Below, in pieces: positions 33,044-51,100 of a stretch of DNA of 64,000 bases; within the stretch, counting starts at the first letter, position 1, and each line of letters opens with the position of its first letter. A model generated the notes under the pieces. The model was given only the letters and a program-made list of their open reading frames with translations. It ran no database searches and had not been told where the DNA came from. The position numbers were made by a program, and so were the translations under genes. The DNA is from Axinella damicornis (taxonomy: Eukaryota; Porifera; Demospongiae; Axinellida; Axinellidae): NCBI GenBank assembly GCA_963931865.1, contig OZ007514.1, positions 1 to 64,000 on the forward strand, written 5' to 3'.

Positions 33044-36000
33044 ATGGCAGTTGCACCTGAGCGCGTGGCTGTTCGGCCGAACGAGTGTTTCTCCGCGCTG
33101 GTGCAGTGGCGTGACGCCACGGTGGCCAACTTTACGGAGTCTGCCGAGTACAGGTGATATTAACACTGCAAAATTATAGTTTAGCCATGGGTAGGTCCCT
33201 GTTTGTTTACGGCTTGGTGTAGGACAGAGCATATTGCAGTGGGGCCCGGGGTAATGCGCCTGTGCATCGGAACAGTTTGTAACTACATGTGAACAAGCTG
33301 TTAATAGACAGAACGTTTAAACATCAGTATGCAGTACATGTATTGTACTCTGACCACACCCTATCCTGTATTATAGCATGATTTCAGTTCCATATGAAGG
33401 TTAGGCTAGAGGAAATTTCTCAAGGGGTGGTCTAGACTCGTTCCCAGACCCTCAATACGCCCTTCCTTCCGAGGTGGTCTGGGCATGAGACTAGGGGTGG
33501 TCACTCTGATAAACACCTTGCTTGAGCTGCGACCGGGGATTGTGACCCCGGTGTAGGTGTAGTATGGAATTTACTCCATACTACCAAACGGCCACTGGGT
33601 CCTGGCAGTTTAGCAGCGTACGTGGTCACACGGTCACAGGCTGTGACCTCGGTCGCAGCTCTAAGTGCGGCGCATATTGGAGTGATCACCCCTTGTTTTT
33701 GATCGGGCACAGTCCACCGCTTCACACAAGCTTGCTCTATAGTGGTTAGGATATGCATGGCAGCAGTGCATGGCAGTATAGCTGATTGTGGATTGTCACA
33801 GGTAGGAAGCACAGTGAGCCATATCACTCTTGCTCCTCTCACCACTGTACGCAGAGAGTGCTGGCATGTGACGCAGTGTGCATCCTCCCACCCACTCACA
33901 CCTGCCAACTGGCCCAAGCTGCGGCACAACCACCAGAGCCTCAAGCAGCACGTGCGCTGTGGGGTCGGACCAGCCTCCAGGAAGGAGTTCTGGCTCGGAC
34001 AGCTCCTGGTCACTGAGGATGACTCTGTTATGTTTGCTAAAGCATTTGGAGAGCCCGTTGATGGTGAGCATGAACATTCAGTACCTATTTGTCTGCATTG
34101 GCCCCAAGTCCTACACTGGTAGCTGGGACTTAATGGCTATCATAGAACCCAAAGTAGCACGCTCAATAGAAATCCTGACTGCCTTGTGCTGCACTTGATC
34201 TGGCTAAGATCATATTTGGCTCAAAGTAGTAGGCGAGGCATGTTTACAAACTGATTGCTTACCCCCAAGGAATGTTATGTATTCCCTCTCTCAGTTCATA
34301 TGTACCATATGCTGTCTTCTCACCTTTAGATCAGCCTGAACAGGTTGCTGCAATGTTTGGCTGGCCCTTTGGCCAAGACTGTCTCCCCTCCTTCCACCTC
34401 AAGCCGGCCAGCCATGCTGCCTACCAGCGTGTGCTCACGGCCCTCTCCTTTGCCCACCCTCATCTCTCCTCTTGCCCCCTCCTCCCTGCCCTTGTACACA
34501 CGTTGCTTCACTTCATGGAGGAATACGAGTGCTTTGCTGCTGTCCACCATCTCCTCCAGCGTCGGGCCTGGCTGGACCAGGACCTCCGGGAGATGCAGGC
34601 GTCCATTGCCACCCTGAGAGCACTCAGCTACTCCAACACTGTGAGTGAACCACACCTCAAAACCTCACATCTTTTGTTACAACTGACCCTGGCCTCCATG
34701 CACTCCAGAGAAGTACCTTCAATGACCTGCTTCACCTGAGACCCAGTGGCATGTCGGAGGAATGGTTCCTGAGGCAGCTGATCGAACACTGGTACACATG
34801 GCCATTCTACCGGCAGCCCTTCTGGATCACGGTAGGACGATTCCAGTGGCCATCTCCTCTTTGTTCAGTGGGGCGGCTGTAGCAGTGAGTATTGTTTTGT
34901 ACTGAAACCGTGTGTGCAGGTGAGGGTGGTGGACATGTATCTGGTGGAGGGCCCCAAGCTGCTCTACCGCCTCGCACTATCGGCGCTCAAGCTCTATGCT
35001 GCCCACACACAGGCTGCAGGTCGGTGCGCCTTGTGCACTTAGCCCCATTCCTAGGCTCTTGTCCGCCCCGCACAGGAACCTGGGAACAAGTGTACTGTGG
35101 TGGATATAGCCCCACCTAATGTGTCCATTCATCTTGCAGCTCTGGTGGGGACAAACATCCGAGAGTCCGTACAGCAGTTCACAAGCAGCATGTCCACAGA
35201 GCTGAGGGCACAGTGGTTCCAGGGAGCATTTGCCATTACCCGCTTGCCGTGGAGTACAGTGCTCAAACAGTGGTCCACACTTCTAACTAAGATCCCTCCC
35301 TTGAACGGGAGAGACCACCCTGACGCTCCCCTTCCACTACTGGACTACAAGCGTGCGGTTGTGGCAGACCTGTCCAGTGAGATTGTCACTTCTGAGGAGC
35401 TCTGGCAGGAACTGTGGGCGTGGATGCCCGAGTGGATGACGTGTGAAACACCAGAGTGTGTGTTTAGGGCCTCCCATGATGGATACAAGTGAGTGCCAGC
35501 GGACTTCTCCTGCACTGCTTGTTGTGACTAACTCCTCTTCCTCTCCAGCCTCAGAACACTGTACCGCAAGTGTGAGGACCTTCAGCCTGTCATACTGGTC
35601 GTCAAGACAACCAAAGCTGAGGTAATCAATGCTGGGATAGGAATGAAGTGGGAGGTGTAGCCACTACGCTATGGATTTAGTAGCCTGATTCCCAGTCCCC
35701 AATGATATGCGGAGTAGCAATTATGCCAGCTAAGTACTAAGCTATGTATCTTGGGCTAGGAAGGAGATATATACAAAGCTGGGATTTGCACCCTTGTGAT
35801 CAGCATGAATGGAGCATTCCAATGAGGTCTGTTATGCTGTCGGTTGAATTTTGATTGACTGTGATTTTTGGCAAAAATGTGACCAAGATAAATTTGAAGC
35901 TCCTTTTATGCTGACCACAATGGCACAATTCCCAGCTCCATATCTCATTCTCATACCCATACCGTACCTAGTGCAATGTTCTCTTCCAAAACATACCTCT

Positions 36001-36901
36001 AAAACACATTGCTAGCTAGGACTGGGCTCTGCCGACCGTGATGTCAGCCCCGGTGCTGTACTGGCTCTCCCGTTGCAGGTATTTGGTGCCTTCATTGCGA
36101 GCGGGCTCCTGGAACGGCACCACTCCCAGTTCTTTGGCACAGGGGAGACGTTTCTCTTTCGCCTCTTCCCAGAAGCCTGCTGCTACTGCTGGACAGGGAA
36201 GACTGACCTCATCCTGCGCGGCACAGAGCAGGAGCTCGTCGTTGGATCAGGAGGAGGGTGAGGGAAGTGTCTGATCCTCCATTCCTCCTCTCAGTATGAT
36301 CTGCAAAACTACGAGTAGTGGCAGTATGGTTTTCACCGTGTATGTACATACATGTACAATGTGTAGGCCATATACAACACCATGGTTCAGAATGGATGTA
36401 CAACTCTGGGTGTGTCCTAGGCAGTGCCGGATTGCTGTATTTGGCATGTGCTGATCACATGCCAAGAAACGCATAATTATTCCAGCTGGTTGAATCTAAT
36501 TATCAGCATATGAGCAGTCTCAGGATGGCATATAGGTGGACATTTGTAGTCATGGGAATCAACCGAAATGCCACACCCACCGTGAGCACTGTCATGTGAA
36601 AGCAATGAATACTATCCATTTGCATAGTATATGGTCGTGCAGTAGCCTAGGTGTGGGCTGACCTGCAGGTGTATATTGTGAGCATAGCTTGTTCATCCTC
36701 ATGACCGAAATGCCAAACAGTTCGATGAAAGGTTTCGTCCTATCACAACATTACTGCAGGGCATTTGGACTGTGGTTGGATGGGGAACTGGACAAAGGTG
36801 TCACGGATACTTGCACAGCATTCCAGAACTTGCCTCTGACAGGCTCAGAGACCCAGTTTGCCTGTGCAGCTGTGGAAGTGTACAGCTGTGAAACCATGTG
36901 A
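33044..36901 (+). CDS. TBC1D24-like TBC plus TLDc protein
   Basis: Nine exons join in phase to 531 residues (human TBC1D24 has 559): 33044-33153, 33855-34063, 34330-34640, 34709-34831, 34920-35019, 35140-35488, 35549-35621, 36079-36257 and 36760-36901. The N-terminal half is a divergent TBC domain (LKQHVRCGVGPASRKEFW; CPLLPALVHTLLHFMEEYE matching the CPVLPAVVALLLHY region; VVDMYLVEGPKLLYRLAL). The C-terminal half is a TLDc domain (LRTLYRKCEDLQPVILVVKT, VFGAF, GTGETFLFRL, GLWLDGELDKGVTDTC, AAVEVYSC). TBC1D24 acts in vesicle traffic and oxidative-stress protection in animals. Start choice: ATG 33044 gives a phase-2 exon that joins to ECWHVTQC; upstream ATGs at 32985 and 33003 are out of frame. 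Intron 1 has a hairpin-family copy at 33432-33495. Confidence 0.9.
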
Positions 36902-37037
36902 CAGTGCCATATACATACATGTGTGTATTCGTTTTTCTATAATTATTATCCAAATGTTTTATAAAACATTCAATATGTACCTGACAGTGTACATAAACAT
37001 TTTACATGTCCAAACTACGTGTACACAAAACATAGTG

Positions 37038-37446
37038 TCAGCGTGTGTTTGGATTCTTTGCTGTGAGTGGTGTTCGTGTGGTGTGGTCTGTGTTTGACAC
37101 AACTTTTGTTGCACGTGACTCATTCTCGAAGTCCAACCGTACTCTACCTTCCCTGTGTGTACATGTGCCTTGCCCCTGGTTGGGCAGCTGGATAGGTGTA
37201 CGGTTGATCTCTCCAGAGGGTGAGCGGGGGTCAATCAGGACCTATATATGGCAGTGGTATACTGAATAAATTATGCTCCTTTATGACCTTCCATCATCAA
37301 GGAATGACTAGAAACACAAAGCAGTTATCTATCTCTCCTACCTTGACCGCACGAACTGGAGTACGGTTGTAGCCTTTACAGGGAGAGCGTGGGTCTCCAT
37401 TCTCGGGTAAGATAGCCTGACTGTCTTGGCTGGTTGAAGCACCCAT
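37038..37446 (-). CDS. CDCA3/TOME-1-like small protein
   Basis: Two exons, 37342-37446 and 37038-37241, give 102 residues. The N-terminus MGASTSQDSQAILPENGDPRSP is followed by two copies of a DPRSPxxGxxRTP motif (DPRSPCKGYNRTPVRAV and DPRSPSGEINRTPIQL), as at the start of CDCA3, and a third TRTPLTAKNPNTR near the end. CDCA3 (TOME-1) is a cell-cycle protein degraded by APC/Cdh1 and linked to mitotic entry. The gene is much shorter than vertebrate CDCA3 (about 268 residues), keeping mainly the RTP motifs; I see no clear KEN box or F-box-like region. It is convergent with TBC1D24-like (136 bp between stops) and divergent from TTLL10. The family call rests on short motifs only. Confidence 0.65.
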
Positions 37447-37620
37447 GATGACTGGCTCGTTGCTTTTCAAATTTCAAATTTCGCTGTTCTGGCGCACGTG
37501 AGCGAAAATTTGACAGTTGCTAGGCAACTGTGTGAAAATACACTGAAGGTTGCCCAGAGGCCCCAGTATAAACTGCATGCCGCGATCGGGTGTTGAATCC
37601 GTACACTCGTCGAGAGGAGA
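37447..37620. promoter_or_regulatory. Bidirectional promoter CDCA3-like / TTLL10 with X-box and CHR-like sites
   Basis: 174 bp between start codons. GTTGCTAGGCAAC at 37516-37528 is a perfectly symmetric X-box (RYYVYY-N-RRNRAC). Toward the CDCA3-like gene, TTTGAA occurs twice in tandem on the minus strand (37466-37471 and 37473-37478), matching the CHR element of G2/M promoters. Toward TTLL10, TATAAA lies at 37567-37572, about 49 bp before the start codon. Motif presence is seen; function is inferred. Confidence 0.65.
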
Positions 37621-43337
<5,717 letters not shown>

Positions 43338-43564
43338 TACATCACATGACATGTTATGCCTTGCCACTTACTCCAATGTTATAATCTCTTATTTTTGTAC
43401 ATTTCTGACTTGTGTCCAGCAACCCTGTATATACTGTGAAAAACTTTTGCAAATCAATTAGCTGCACAAGTATACAGTATGGTACAGTCAACCACAGACT
43501 GGAACATGAACATTATTAATTAGCAGCGAATGTACGCACGATGATTCCGGTTGAGTCACCTGAT
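43338..43564. other. Convergent 3' region, TTLL10 / brambleberry
   Basis: 227 bp between stop codons, AT-rich. No gene. Confidence 0.55.
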
Positions 43565-46558
43565 CTACTCTGCTTTAGAGTGTCGGTGGCAGTTCAATCG
43601 TCCCGGCGTGGCAGCGAGCTTGCACTGCAGTCCGGAACGGGTGTATGCTGCACACTGTCGGCTGGACCGTGGACTGCTGGCATGGGTGAGGGGAGAGAGA
43701 AAGAAGGAGGAATGGAGATGGGTGGAAGGGATCTCGAGCTTCACAGGAGTTGAGGAAACTGTCTCAGCTGCTCTGAGTACAGAAGAGTTCCACTTGTCAT
43801 ACGTGGCAGTGCTCGTAACTGAGTAGTCATTTGACAGCTCATGATCTGATTCATCAGAGCTGAAGCTACTGTTCTGCAGGGGAGGGGGGGCGGAGGGAGG
43901 GGCAACATGGTAGTGCTGGACACGCGCACTGCTGGGAAGGCACAGGTAAAGCCAGTTGCCTGCACAGGAAGAGTGGGAGGACAGCGTGTGTGCTGAGTAC
44001 ACGGTGCTAGATGAGAATGCAGAGCACATCTGGTAAACTACATGCAGTGCATGTGTCTCTTCGCTCCCTCCCACGGGGTCCCACTACCGTCACTCCAATA
44101 CAACAGTTGACCACTTGTACGGTGTTACAGTATATACAGTGATGTACTAGACAGTGTTGCAATCACTTCTGTCGATAGACCACATACATGTAACAAAGTG
44201 CACGAGTGAGGAGTAGCCATGACAGACCCCCCCCCCCCCCCCCCCCAAGCATAACCACATCTAGTGGTGTATTAAGACACATGTTCACCTACCGATGAGA
44301 ATTACGGTCTCCAGTGCGCAAAGGGCATAAATGCTCAGAGCCACTCGAAACTTCACCTCAGCAACCACGTTCCCAACCACCAGGACAAGCAGCGCAACAC
44401 GAGTGGGGGCCGGTGCTCGGACAAACAGCACACACAGTGTGGCAATCAGGAGGAAGCAGGCATGCGTGGCACAAGCTGTCAGTACCCTCAGTCCATCCTG
44501 TGCCCCTCCGAGCTGTCCGGCCAGCCACTGGAGCTGGGAGGTGACAGTCAAGTCCATTCCAACCACAAGTGAGAGGAGGCTGCTGACGGTTGAGTTTATG
44601 AGCCGTAGATTGTCAAGTGTGGCCTCGTACTGTCCACTGATATCCCCCATGACTTGAAGCAGCTCGTTTGTGCTGCCGTCTGAGGGGGATTAGAATGTAA
44701 GAGTGAGAGGGAGGCATCCAAATTTTCCTTTGAAGAAATTGCGTTTCATGTAAGTAGCCTCATAGCACAAGCAAGATGAAGTCCCGTAACCCCATAGGGA
44801 AGGAGCAGTAGCTCACTTGTACTCAACACAATGTTCAACCCAACCTGGTCTACATAGGGAGAGCTCCGTATCTATAGTCCTGTCACTCACCGACCCTCTC
44901 CCACACCTCCCGGATGTTCTCCCTGACGGATGTGATGTCCTTCAAGATCTCTCGATGACCCTTGCGTCTACTCTCCTCCTGCCGACTCAGCAGATCTGAA
45001 GCAGACTCTATGAGTGGGTGGGGTGGTAGCAGACTCTATGAGTGGGTGGGGAGGTACATGTAGCAGACTCTATGAGTGGGTGGGGAGGTGGCAGACTCTG
45101 AGTGGGTGGGGAGGTAGCAGACTCTATGAGTGGGTGGGGAGGTAGCAGACTCTATGAGTGGGTGGGGAGGTAGCAGACTCTATGAGTGGGTGGGGAGGTA
45201 GCTTGAGTTCTGATGCACACAATGAACAATCATACATGCAATGTTTGACTGCTCACCCAGCTGGTCGTGGACGCCACGTGTCATGTTGGCCAGCTGCTCT
45301 TGTCCACGATGAATGATCTTCTTTTCCTCCTCCAACTGCTGCAGGTTGCTTGCCAGACGCTCCCTCATGCCCTCATGTGCCCCGAGGACGTCACGCTGCC
45401 TCTCCATCAGCTGAGCCTGGTGTTCTCGCAGCGTCTGAAGAGATGTGTGAGCCGTCTCCCGGATCTCTAGGTGGCTGGAGGCTAGGTCTTGCATGGCTGC
45501 AAGCTGCTCCAAGGTGGACTGGGAGAGTTTGTTGACAGCCACCTCAGTCTGCCTCCGGAACTGCTGCTGGCGGGTGGCATAGCACACGGAGCGGGCACGG
45601 TTGCTCACGATGTGGTAGGCATTCCACATGTGCGCATCCATAGCGCTAGTGCAATCTGCCAGGGACTGTGTGTGTGCGAGGGGAGAGAACATTCAATATA
45701 CAGTTGGGATCTCCCTAATATACATGTAGGACACTCACCATGTCCTGGGTGCAGGAGAAGGTCTGACGACGCTCCGTCTGAGACTGACAGTTGAGCAACT
45801 CCACACTCAGCTTCCCTAGTTCCTCTTCCGTCACTTCACCGCATGATTTACGCAATTTTGCTATCACCTGAACCAGTCAACATGGTGCAATAGGCGGGAG
45901 GCAAGATACATACAGCTGGCACAGAGAACTGATACTAGCGCTCCTCATACACACACAGTACTATAGCAGAGGACACAGGACAAGACCATGTGAATTCAGT
46001 GAACAGGTTGGCTGTGCACCTGAATTGCAAAATTAATATTGATGGATTGAGCGCCTTGGCATAGCCAAAGTATATTCACGAACACTAGAAATGCTGACTT
46101 AACCATGTCGTGACCACTCCTGCCTTGCCTCTTTTGTTATCGCAGCTAGTCTTGTGGGGGCCAGACCTTCAAAGTGAAGGTTGGCCCTACTAATAAGGTG
46201 TATCATGGACTACTAATACTTGCCTGGCTCTGGCAATGGTCAAGAGGGGAGAGGTCCAGCAGCTGTTGCGCTTCCACTAGAAACTTCTGCTCTGCTGTCT
46301 TCATTTCAAATGGCACCACTTCCTTTGCAGGCTCTGTGGCATCCTCGCCTAGGGAGAAACTCAGTTTAGCAGCTGTGTATTAAATATTAAGTTCCCGAAG
46401 AAAACTTCACACTTGTTCATAGGCCTATGGCTGGTACCTCTGCTCGTCGCCGCTTGCACGTCGTCTTCTTCTTCCTCAGAGAAAGGCCACCAGCCGGCAT
46501 TGCACACCGCCGTCAGCCCAAGAAGGCTGACGATGACAACACCGTAACTGAACACCAT
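43565..46558 (-). CDS. BMB: Brambleberry/Kar5/GEX1-family nuclear fusion protein
   Basis: Seven exons join in phase to 556 residues: 46438-46558, 46224-46348, 45739-45867, 45257-45665, 44891-44995, 44293-44679 and 43565-43959. A signal peptide (MVFSYGVVIVSLLGLTAVCNA) is followed by an acidic stretch, the family core (FLVEAQQLLDLSPLDHCQ; SCGEVTEEELGKLSVELLNC; SLADCTSAMDAHMWNAYHIV; NRARSVCYATRQQQFRRQTE), long coiled coils, then hydrophobic helices (HACFLLIATLCVLFV, ALLVLVVGNVVAEV, IYALCALETVILIG). The C-terminus has a small Cys/His motif (CAAYTRSGLQCK...CHRH). Brambleberry acts at the nuclear envelope in karyomere or pronuclear fusion in zebrafish; Kar5 and GEX1 do so in yeast and plants. The intron after exon 2 has a GC donor (GCAAGT). 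Intron 4 has a 28-bp minisatellite. Confidence 0.92.
44226..44246. repeat. Poly-C tract
   Basis: About 20 consecutive C in the last intron of the brambleberry gene. Similar runs lie at 15163-15182, 23682-23698, 38700-38733 and 48113-48172. Confidence 0.9.
44998..45205. repeat. 28-bp minisatellite, about seven copies
   Basis: Units of GCAGACTCTATGAGTGGGTG plus GGGAGGTA with small deletions, in intron 4 of brambleberry. The array starts right at the acceptor side of exon 44891-44995. Confidence 0.93.
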
Positions 46559-47217
46559 GTCTCCAGATACTGCATGTATATACTGCCAGCTGAGCTAACG
46601 GGATTCAAACTTCCCTCCGGCAAGCACAGGATGTCAATTTCATTGGTCAGCGTAGCTGATCTACCGAATGTAATTTTTCTTTTCTAATAGAACGAAAATC
46701 CAAGTGTGCGTTAGCGCTATAGCGGAGCCATGTGAGCTGAGCGACTTCCATGCAAGTCAGCAGTACACAAATGCAGTACCAAGAATTCTACGCTCTTGGC
46801 AGTACTGTATCAACTTTTGAACAAGCCATGCTTGCGTGTATAGGCCTAAACACTGGCATGATGGCAGTATTTCATTCATGTCAAAATCAATACTGCTGAC
46901 TGCACAACCAAGAAGTCGCTCAACGGTCACCAGACCCCTTTTCCTCATGAGAGGGTTGGGTCTGGGCACGAGACTAACCCTAGTGAAGCAGCCAGTCCCT
47001 TACTGTATTATTGAGAATTCAAATTCTCTTTTCAAAAATAACGAACATTTACAACACACACACAAACTAGTAAACTACAACTGCTAAGCGATTAGAACAG
47101 GTGATATAATACAAGTGCATGCGCATGTGCTGTGAGTCTAGACAAGCATTTGATTCCAGCCACTGATTCTCAGCACACAACCGTCCCTTACTGCATGGAG
47201 AGAGGAGAGATGAACAG
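46559..47217. other. Intergenic, brambleberry 5' to SHP 3'
   Basis: 659 bp. An inverted CCAAT box (ATTGGTC, 46642-46648) lies about 85 bp upstream of the brambleberry start. 46920-46978 holds a CAGACCCC...GGGTCTGGGCACGAGACTA copy of the hairpin family. No other gene. Confidence 0.5.
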
Positions 47218-48111
47218 CTAGTAATAGTACTGGTTAGCCAATCCCAGTACATTCTCAATGGAGAAGTATGGTACGTGATACCAAGTGTCCAACCGCTTGT
47301 GACGTACATGTACAGTGTAGTTTGGCACAAAACATAGCTCCTGGGGAACAGTGTCCCTGACCTGCGGGACAGTGTCTATCTCCTGGTGTAGCATTGACAA
47401 GCAGTATCAGTGAGCGTACCAAGGTGGGTGTTTACAAGCACTGCGCCCTGTGTGCTAGCGCGAATCAGAAAATAATTGGCTTTCCAGAGATTTTGCGGAT
47501 GCCTTCCATGTGCGAATCAGAGAAGCGGTTGTTGACCAATGTGCAAGGGAGCAGGGAACCCGAGCATACTGTTCGACTCATGGCCTATTCTCTCCAGAAA
47601 CAGGGTAGCAGCTCCTCCATTAATCTTGCAATGTTGTGCCAGTTTTGCCATGTGAACATACCTGCCCCCAGGACAGAGACATTGTCCCCCAGAGAGACAC
47701 TGTCCCCGGGGCGGGGACACTGTCCCCCGGGGCGGGGGCACTGCAGTAATGCTAAAGAATAAATCCTGTTCAGATTCAGATTGTGTGCTAGTATGCATGA
47801 CCATACACGTACCTTCGGCACATTTCCATAGACAGGCTCAGAAGCAGCTTTAGACTTGCTGTTGCCAGCATAGTTAACATTGCTATAGTTCTCACTCTGT
47901 GGGAGGCAACAAATCAAGATACAAAGTGACCTCAAGCAGAGGAGAGATGGGAGGGGAGGTGAGTATGGGACACAGGGGAGGGAGAGGGGAGGCAGAGGAA
48001 AGTGGGGAGCAGTGAAGAGGCTACATGTCATGACAAGGCTCTAAAGTCCAGTCACCCTTTCTATGTTGCTGGCACGTTACCTGTGACATTTCTCAAGTGA
48101 TAACGATACCT

Positions 48112-48167
<56 letters not shown>

Positions 48168-51100
48168 CCCGTCCCTCTACTACTACCAACATACCACATT
48201 CATCAGTGCTTGTTGGGATTCCACATAGTGTTTGATTGCCATGTACACAAACTTGTACTGTTGCTGAGGGGAAGGAGGGGTGGTAAGGGAGGTAGGGTGT
48301 GATGGTGGGGAGGGTGTGAAGGTGGGGGAGGAGAGAGGGGAGAAGGTGAGGTGGGAACAGGGGAAGGGAGGAAGGTGGGAGAGGGGAGGCAGAGGAAGGG
48401 AGGTGGGGAGCAGTGAAGTGAATGGACTTTACATTGAGCAAAACTTGCTGGAATGCTGTTAGTGGATGTTCACTATATATAATATGGAACTCTTTTCTAG
48501 TGCAGCACAATAGTGGGTCATGCAGCCCCCAGCCATCCCTACCTGCGTTCCATCCTTACCTCAGTCTGCACCATGCCTGAGCGCTGAGCCCTAACCAACT
48601 GAATCGTCTTCTGAATATCAATTTCATTGTCCCAGCCTGTAGGGAGGTGAGGGAGAGGGAGGTGAGGGAGAGAGAGGTGAGGGAGAGGGAGGTGAGGGAG
48701 AGAGAGACCGCCTAGTCTTTGGTGTTTACGCAACCAGTGCACCCAATGCTACTGTTACGCACCATCAACACAGCAGTGAGGTGCACCAGTAGCCCTACGC
48801 TAACTCAATACTCTGACAGCTCAGAATGCCACAAGCTGTGCCACAAGCTGTGCAGCTGTGCCACAAGCCAGTACCGCTGACATTATTATTTTCATGCTCC
48901 GGATAACGTGATGACATACATGTACGTGTATGGCACATGTACTTGTGTACATGATAAACATTAACTCCAACCAGGAATGACATGATTGTGCGAGTGTACC
49001 ACTTGAGGTTGAAGTTGTTTCAGATTCTAAATAGAGCCCACCACCAGAGCCCCCACACCCCACACACACTAACTCTCACATACATACCCTGATAGCTGAT
49101 GAGATTCAACAGAATGTCTACTACAATGAAAGTTCCGGTTCGCCCGATCCCTGCAGAGCAGTGGACCACAATGGGCCCTGATTCCTGGCCGTCCGTCCCC
49201 AGGACGCTATGACGCAGGTTTACATCCTGCAAAAAACCCAGCACAGCCCCAGGGTCATGGGGCACGCCATGGTCCGGCCACGCCTTGAAGTGGAAATGGA
49301 AGATGTGCCGGCCACCCTCTGAATCCTACCAGCAGGAGAGAACAAGCAATGTATATTATGCAGATGGCTTGTTTCCAAGTCCATTTATTCCAAACACGAC
49401 AGAAATGGCCCTTCTGGTGCAAGCTAAGGCCTCTCTATGCGCAATTGCAAACTGTAACCCGTAACCTTAACCACGGTCCCACCCTTTCTGTCATGGAGAA
49501 CCTAAGTCCAAAGGGCATTGCCATAAATCACATCATGAAGCTGAAAGTTTCATAACGTCATACAAAGTCATTGGTCTGGAAAGGGTTAGGTCCACATTCA
49601 CAACTGGTACCCCTCCCTCTTACGTTCCACCTCCAAACCAGTACTCTTCCCAGCCCACCTGTACCTCCCCGTACCTCCCTACCTCCTCCTCATGGTGTAT
49701 AAGGAACTCCCGCAGGATGTAGTGAGGGTTGGCTGTCTCCTTCAGGTTGAGCACGTGCACCTTGTCGTACGTCTTGTTGTCCTCGGAGTCCGGCCAGTAT
49801 CGCGTGCACTTGTTCTGGAGAACAAATCAGTATATACCGCAGTCAAGATTTGCCTCCCAGTATAACAAGTACTGCTACGGTACTGAAACTCCAACTCTCA
49901 ACCAACACCACCGTAACCTCCCAACAATAACCCGTTGGCAGGGGAGTCAGTGCCACCTCCATGAGGAGATTGAGCTCGGCCAACACTAGAGCAGAACTTT
50001 GATGGGAAACACACAAAGTTGGCATCGCGTGCACATACTGTGCATGAACGATGTCATCATTACAGGCCGTCTGTATTCGGTGGACTGGACTCGGGACTGG
50101 ACTCGGGACTGGACTCGGGACTGGACTGTGGGACTGGACTCACAGAAAGTTGTGCTCGTCATTTCTGAAGGCCAGAAAACAGGAAATTGCGGAACGGCAC
50201 TATATAGCTAATAGCTTACCAAGTACGCAAGGTGAACCAACACAGCTGTCACCATGTAGACAGCCTGCCGTGGTCCTACCATGCAAAACCAGCTCGACTT
50301 CGTTTCGGTGCGAATTCGTCCATGATCTGACGACAACTTCGAGGAACACATGGCGGTCATTGCTAGCAAACTCTCGTATACCAAGTGGTACAACCATTTC
50401 GCAGCTTCTTGAACTGTTTCTATGCATGCTGCTGCCAAGTTTGGCTGGCACTTCCGTTCCTGCTTTTCCGCCTGCCTGTGCTGTAGGCCTATAATTATTC
50501 ACTGTTCTTGTCCCCAGACCATTTCAGTCTGGGAACGAGCCGGTTCAGTGCATCGTTGGCGCACACGCTCTGACAGAAAGGGCTGCTGGAACGGCTGATA
50601 TCGAGTCATGGTCGGCTACCCCGAATGCCATTCATGTCATGTAAGTATTTAGTAGTGTTTTGATGCTTCAAAGCAATGAGCGCAACTTTCTGTGAGTCCA
50701 GTCCCACAGTCCAGTCCCGAGTTCAGTCCACCGAATACAGACGGCCATCATTACACACGCTGCTACATTGTAATGGCTAGAGGGTGTACCAGTTTCACAA
50801 TATTTCTCTAACAAGTGGATGGGATTAATTGAGGCAGGCATATTATCCGGATAATCTGGTACTTGGTAGTATAATCATTTAACTACAGAGAATTGCTAAT
50901 CAAGGCAGAGCTCACCCGTCCTCTCTCAATCTCGTTGGTTGTCATGACAATGACCCTGGAGTCCTCCTGCCAGATCATCTTCCAGAAATCCAGCACGGTC
51001 GCTGGCAGGCAGCCTTGCGTAGCAACGTACCTCCGCTCGGAGCCGGGAACCTCACCGCTGATGTAGTTAGCATTGATGTAGTCGGACCCCACCACACTAG

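Noticed and set aside
33559..33640. Short palindromes in TBC1D24-like intron 1 (GTAGTATGGA...TCCATACTAC; GGTCACAGGCTGTGACC) and a T-arm-like CCGGGG...CCCCGG
   Set aside because: No full tRNA or transposon structure could be built around them.
50200..50502. 100-codon minus-strand frame inside the Mutator-like element
   Set aside because: No recognised transposase motif; left as unexplained element interior and not called a gene.
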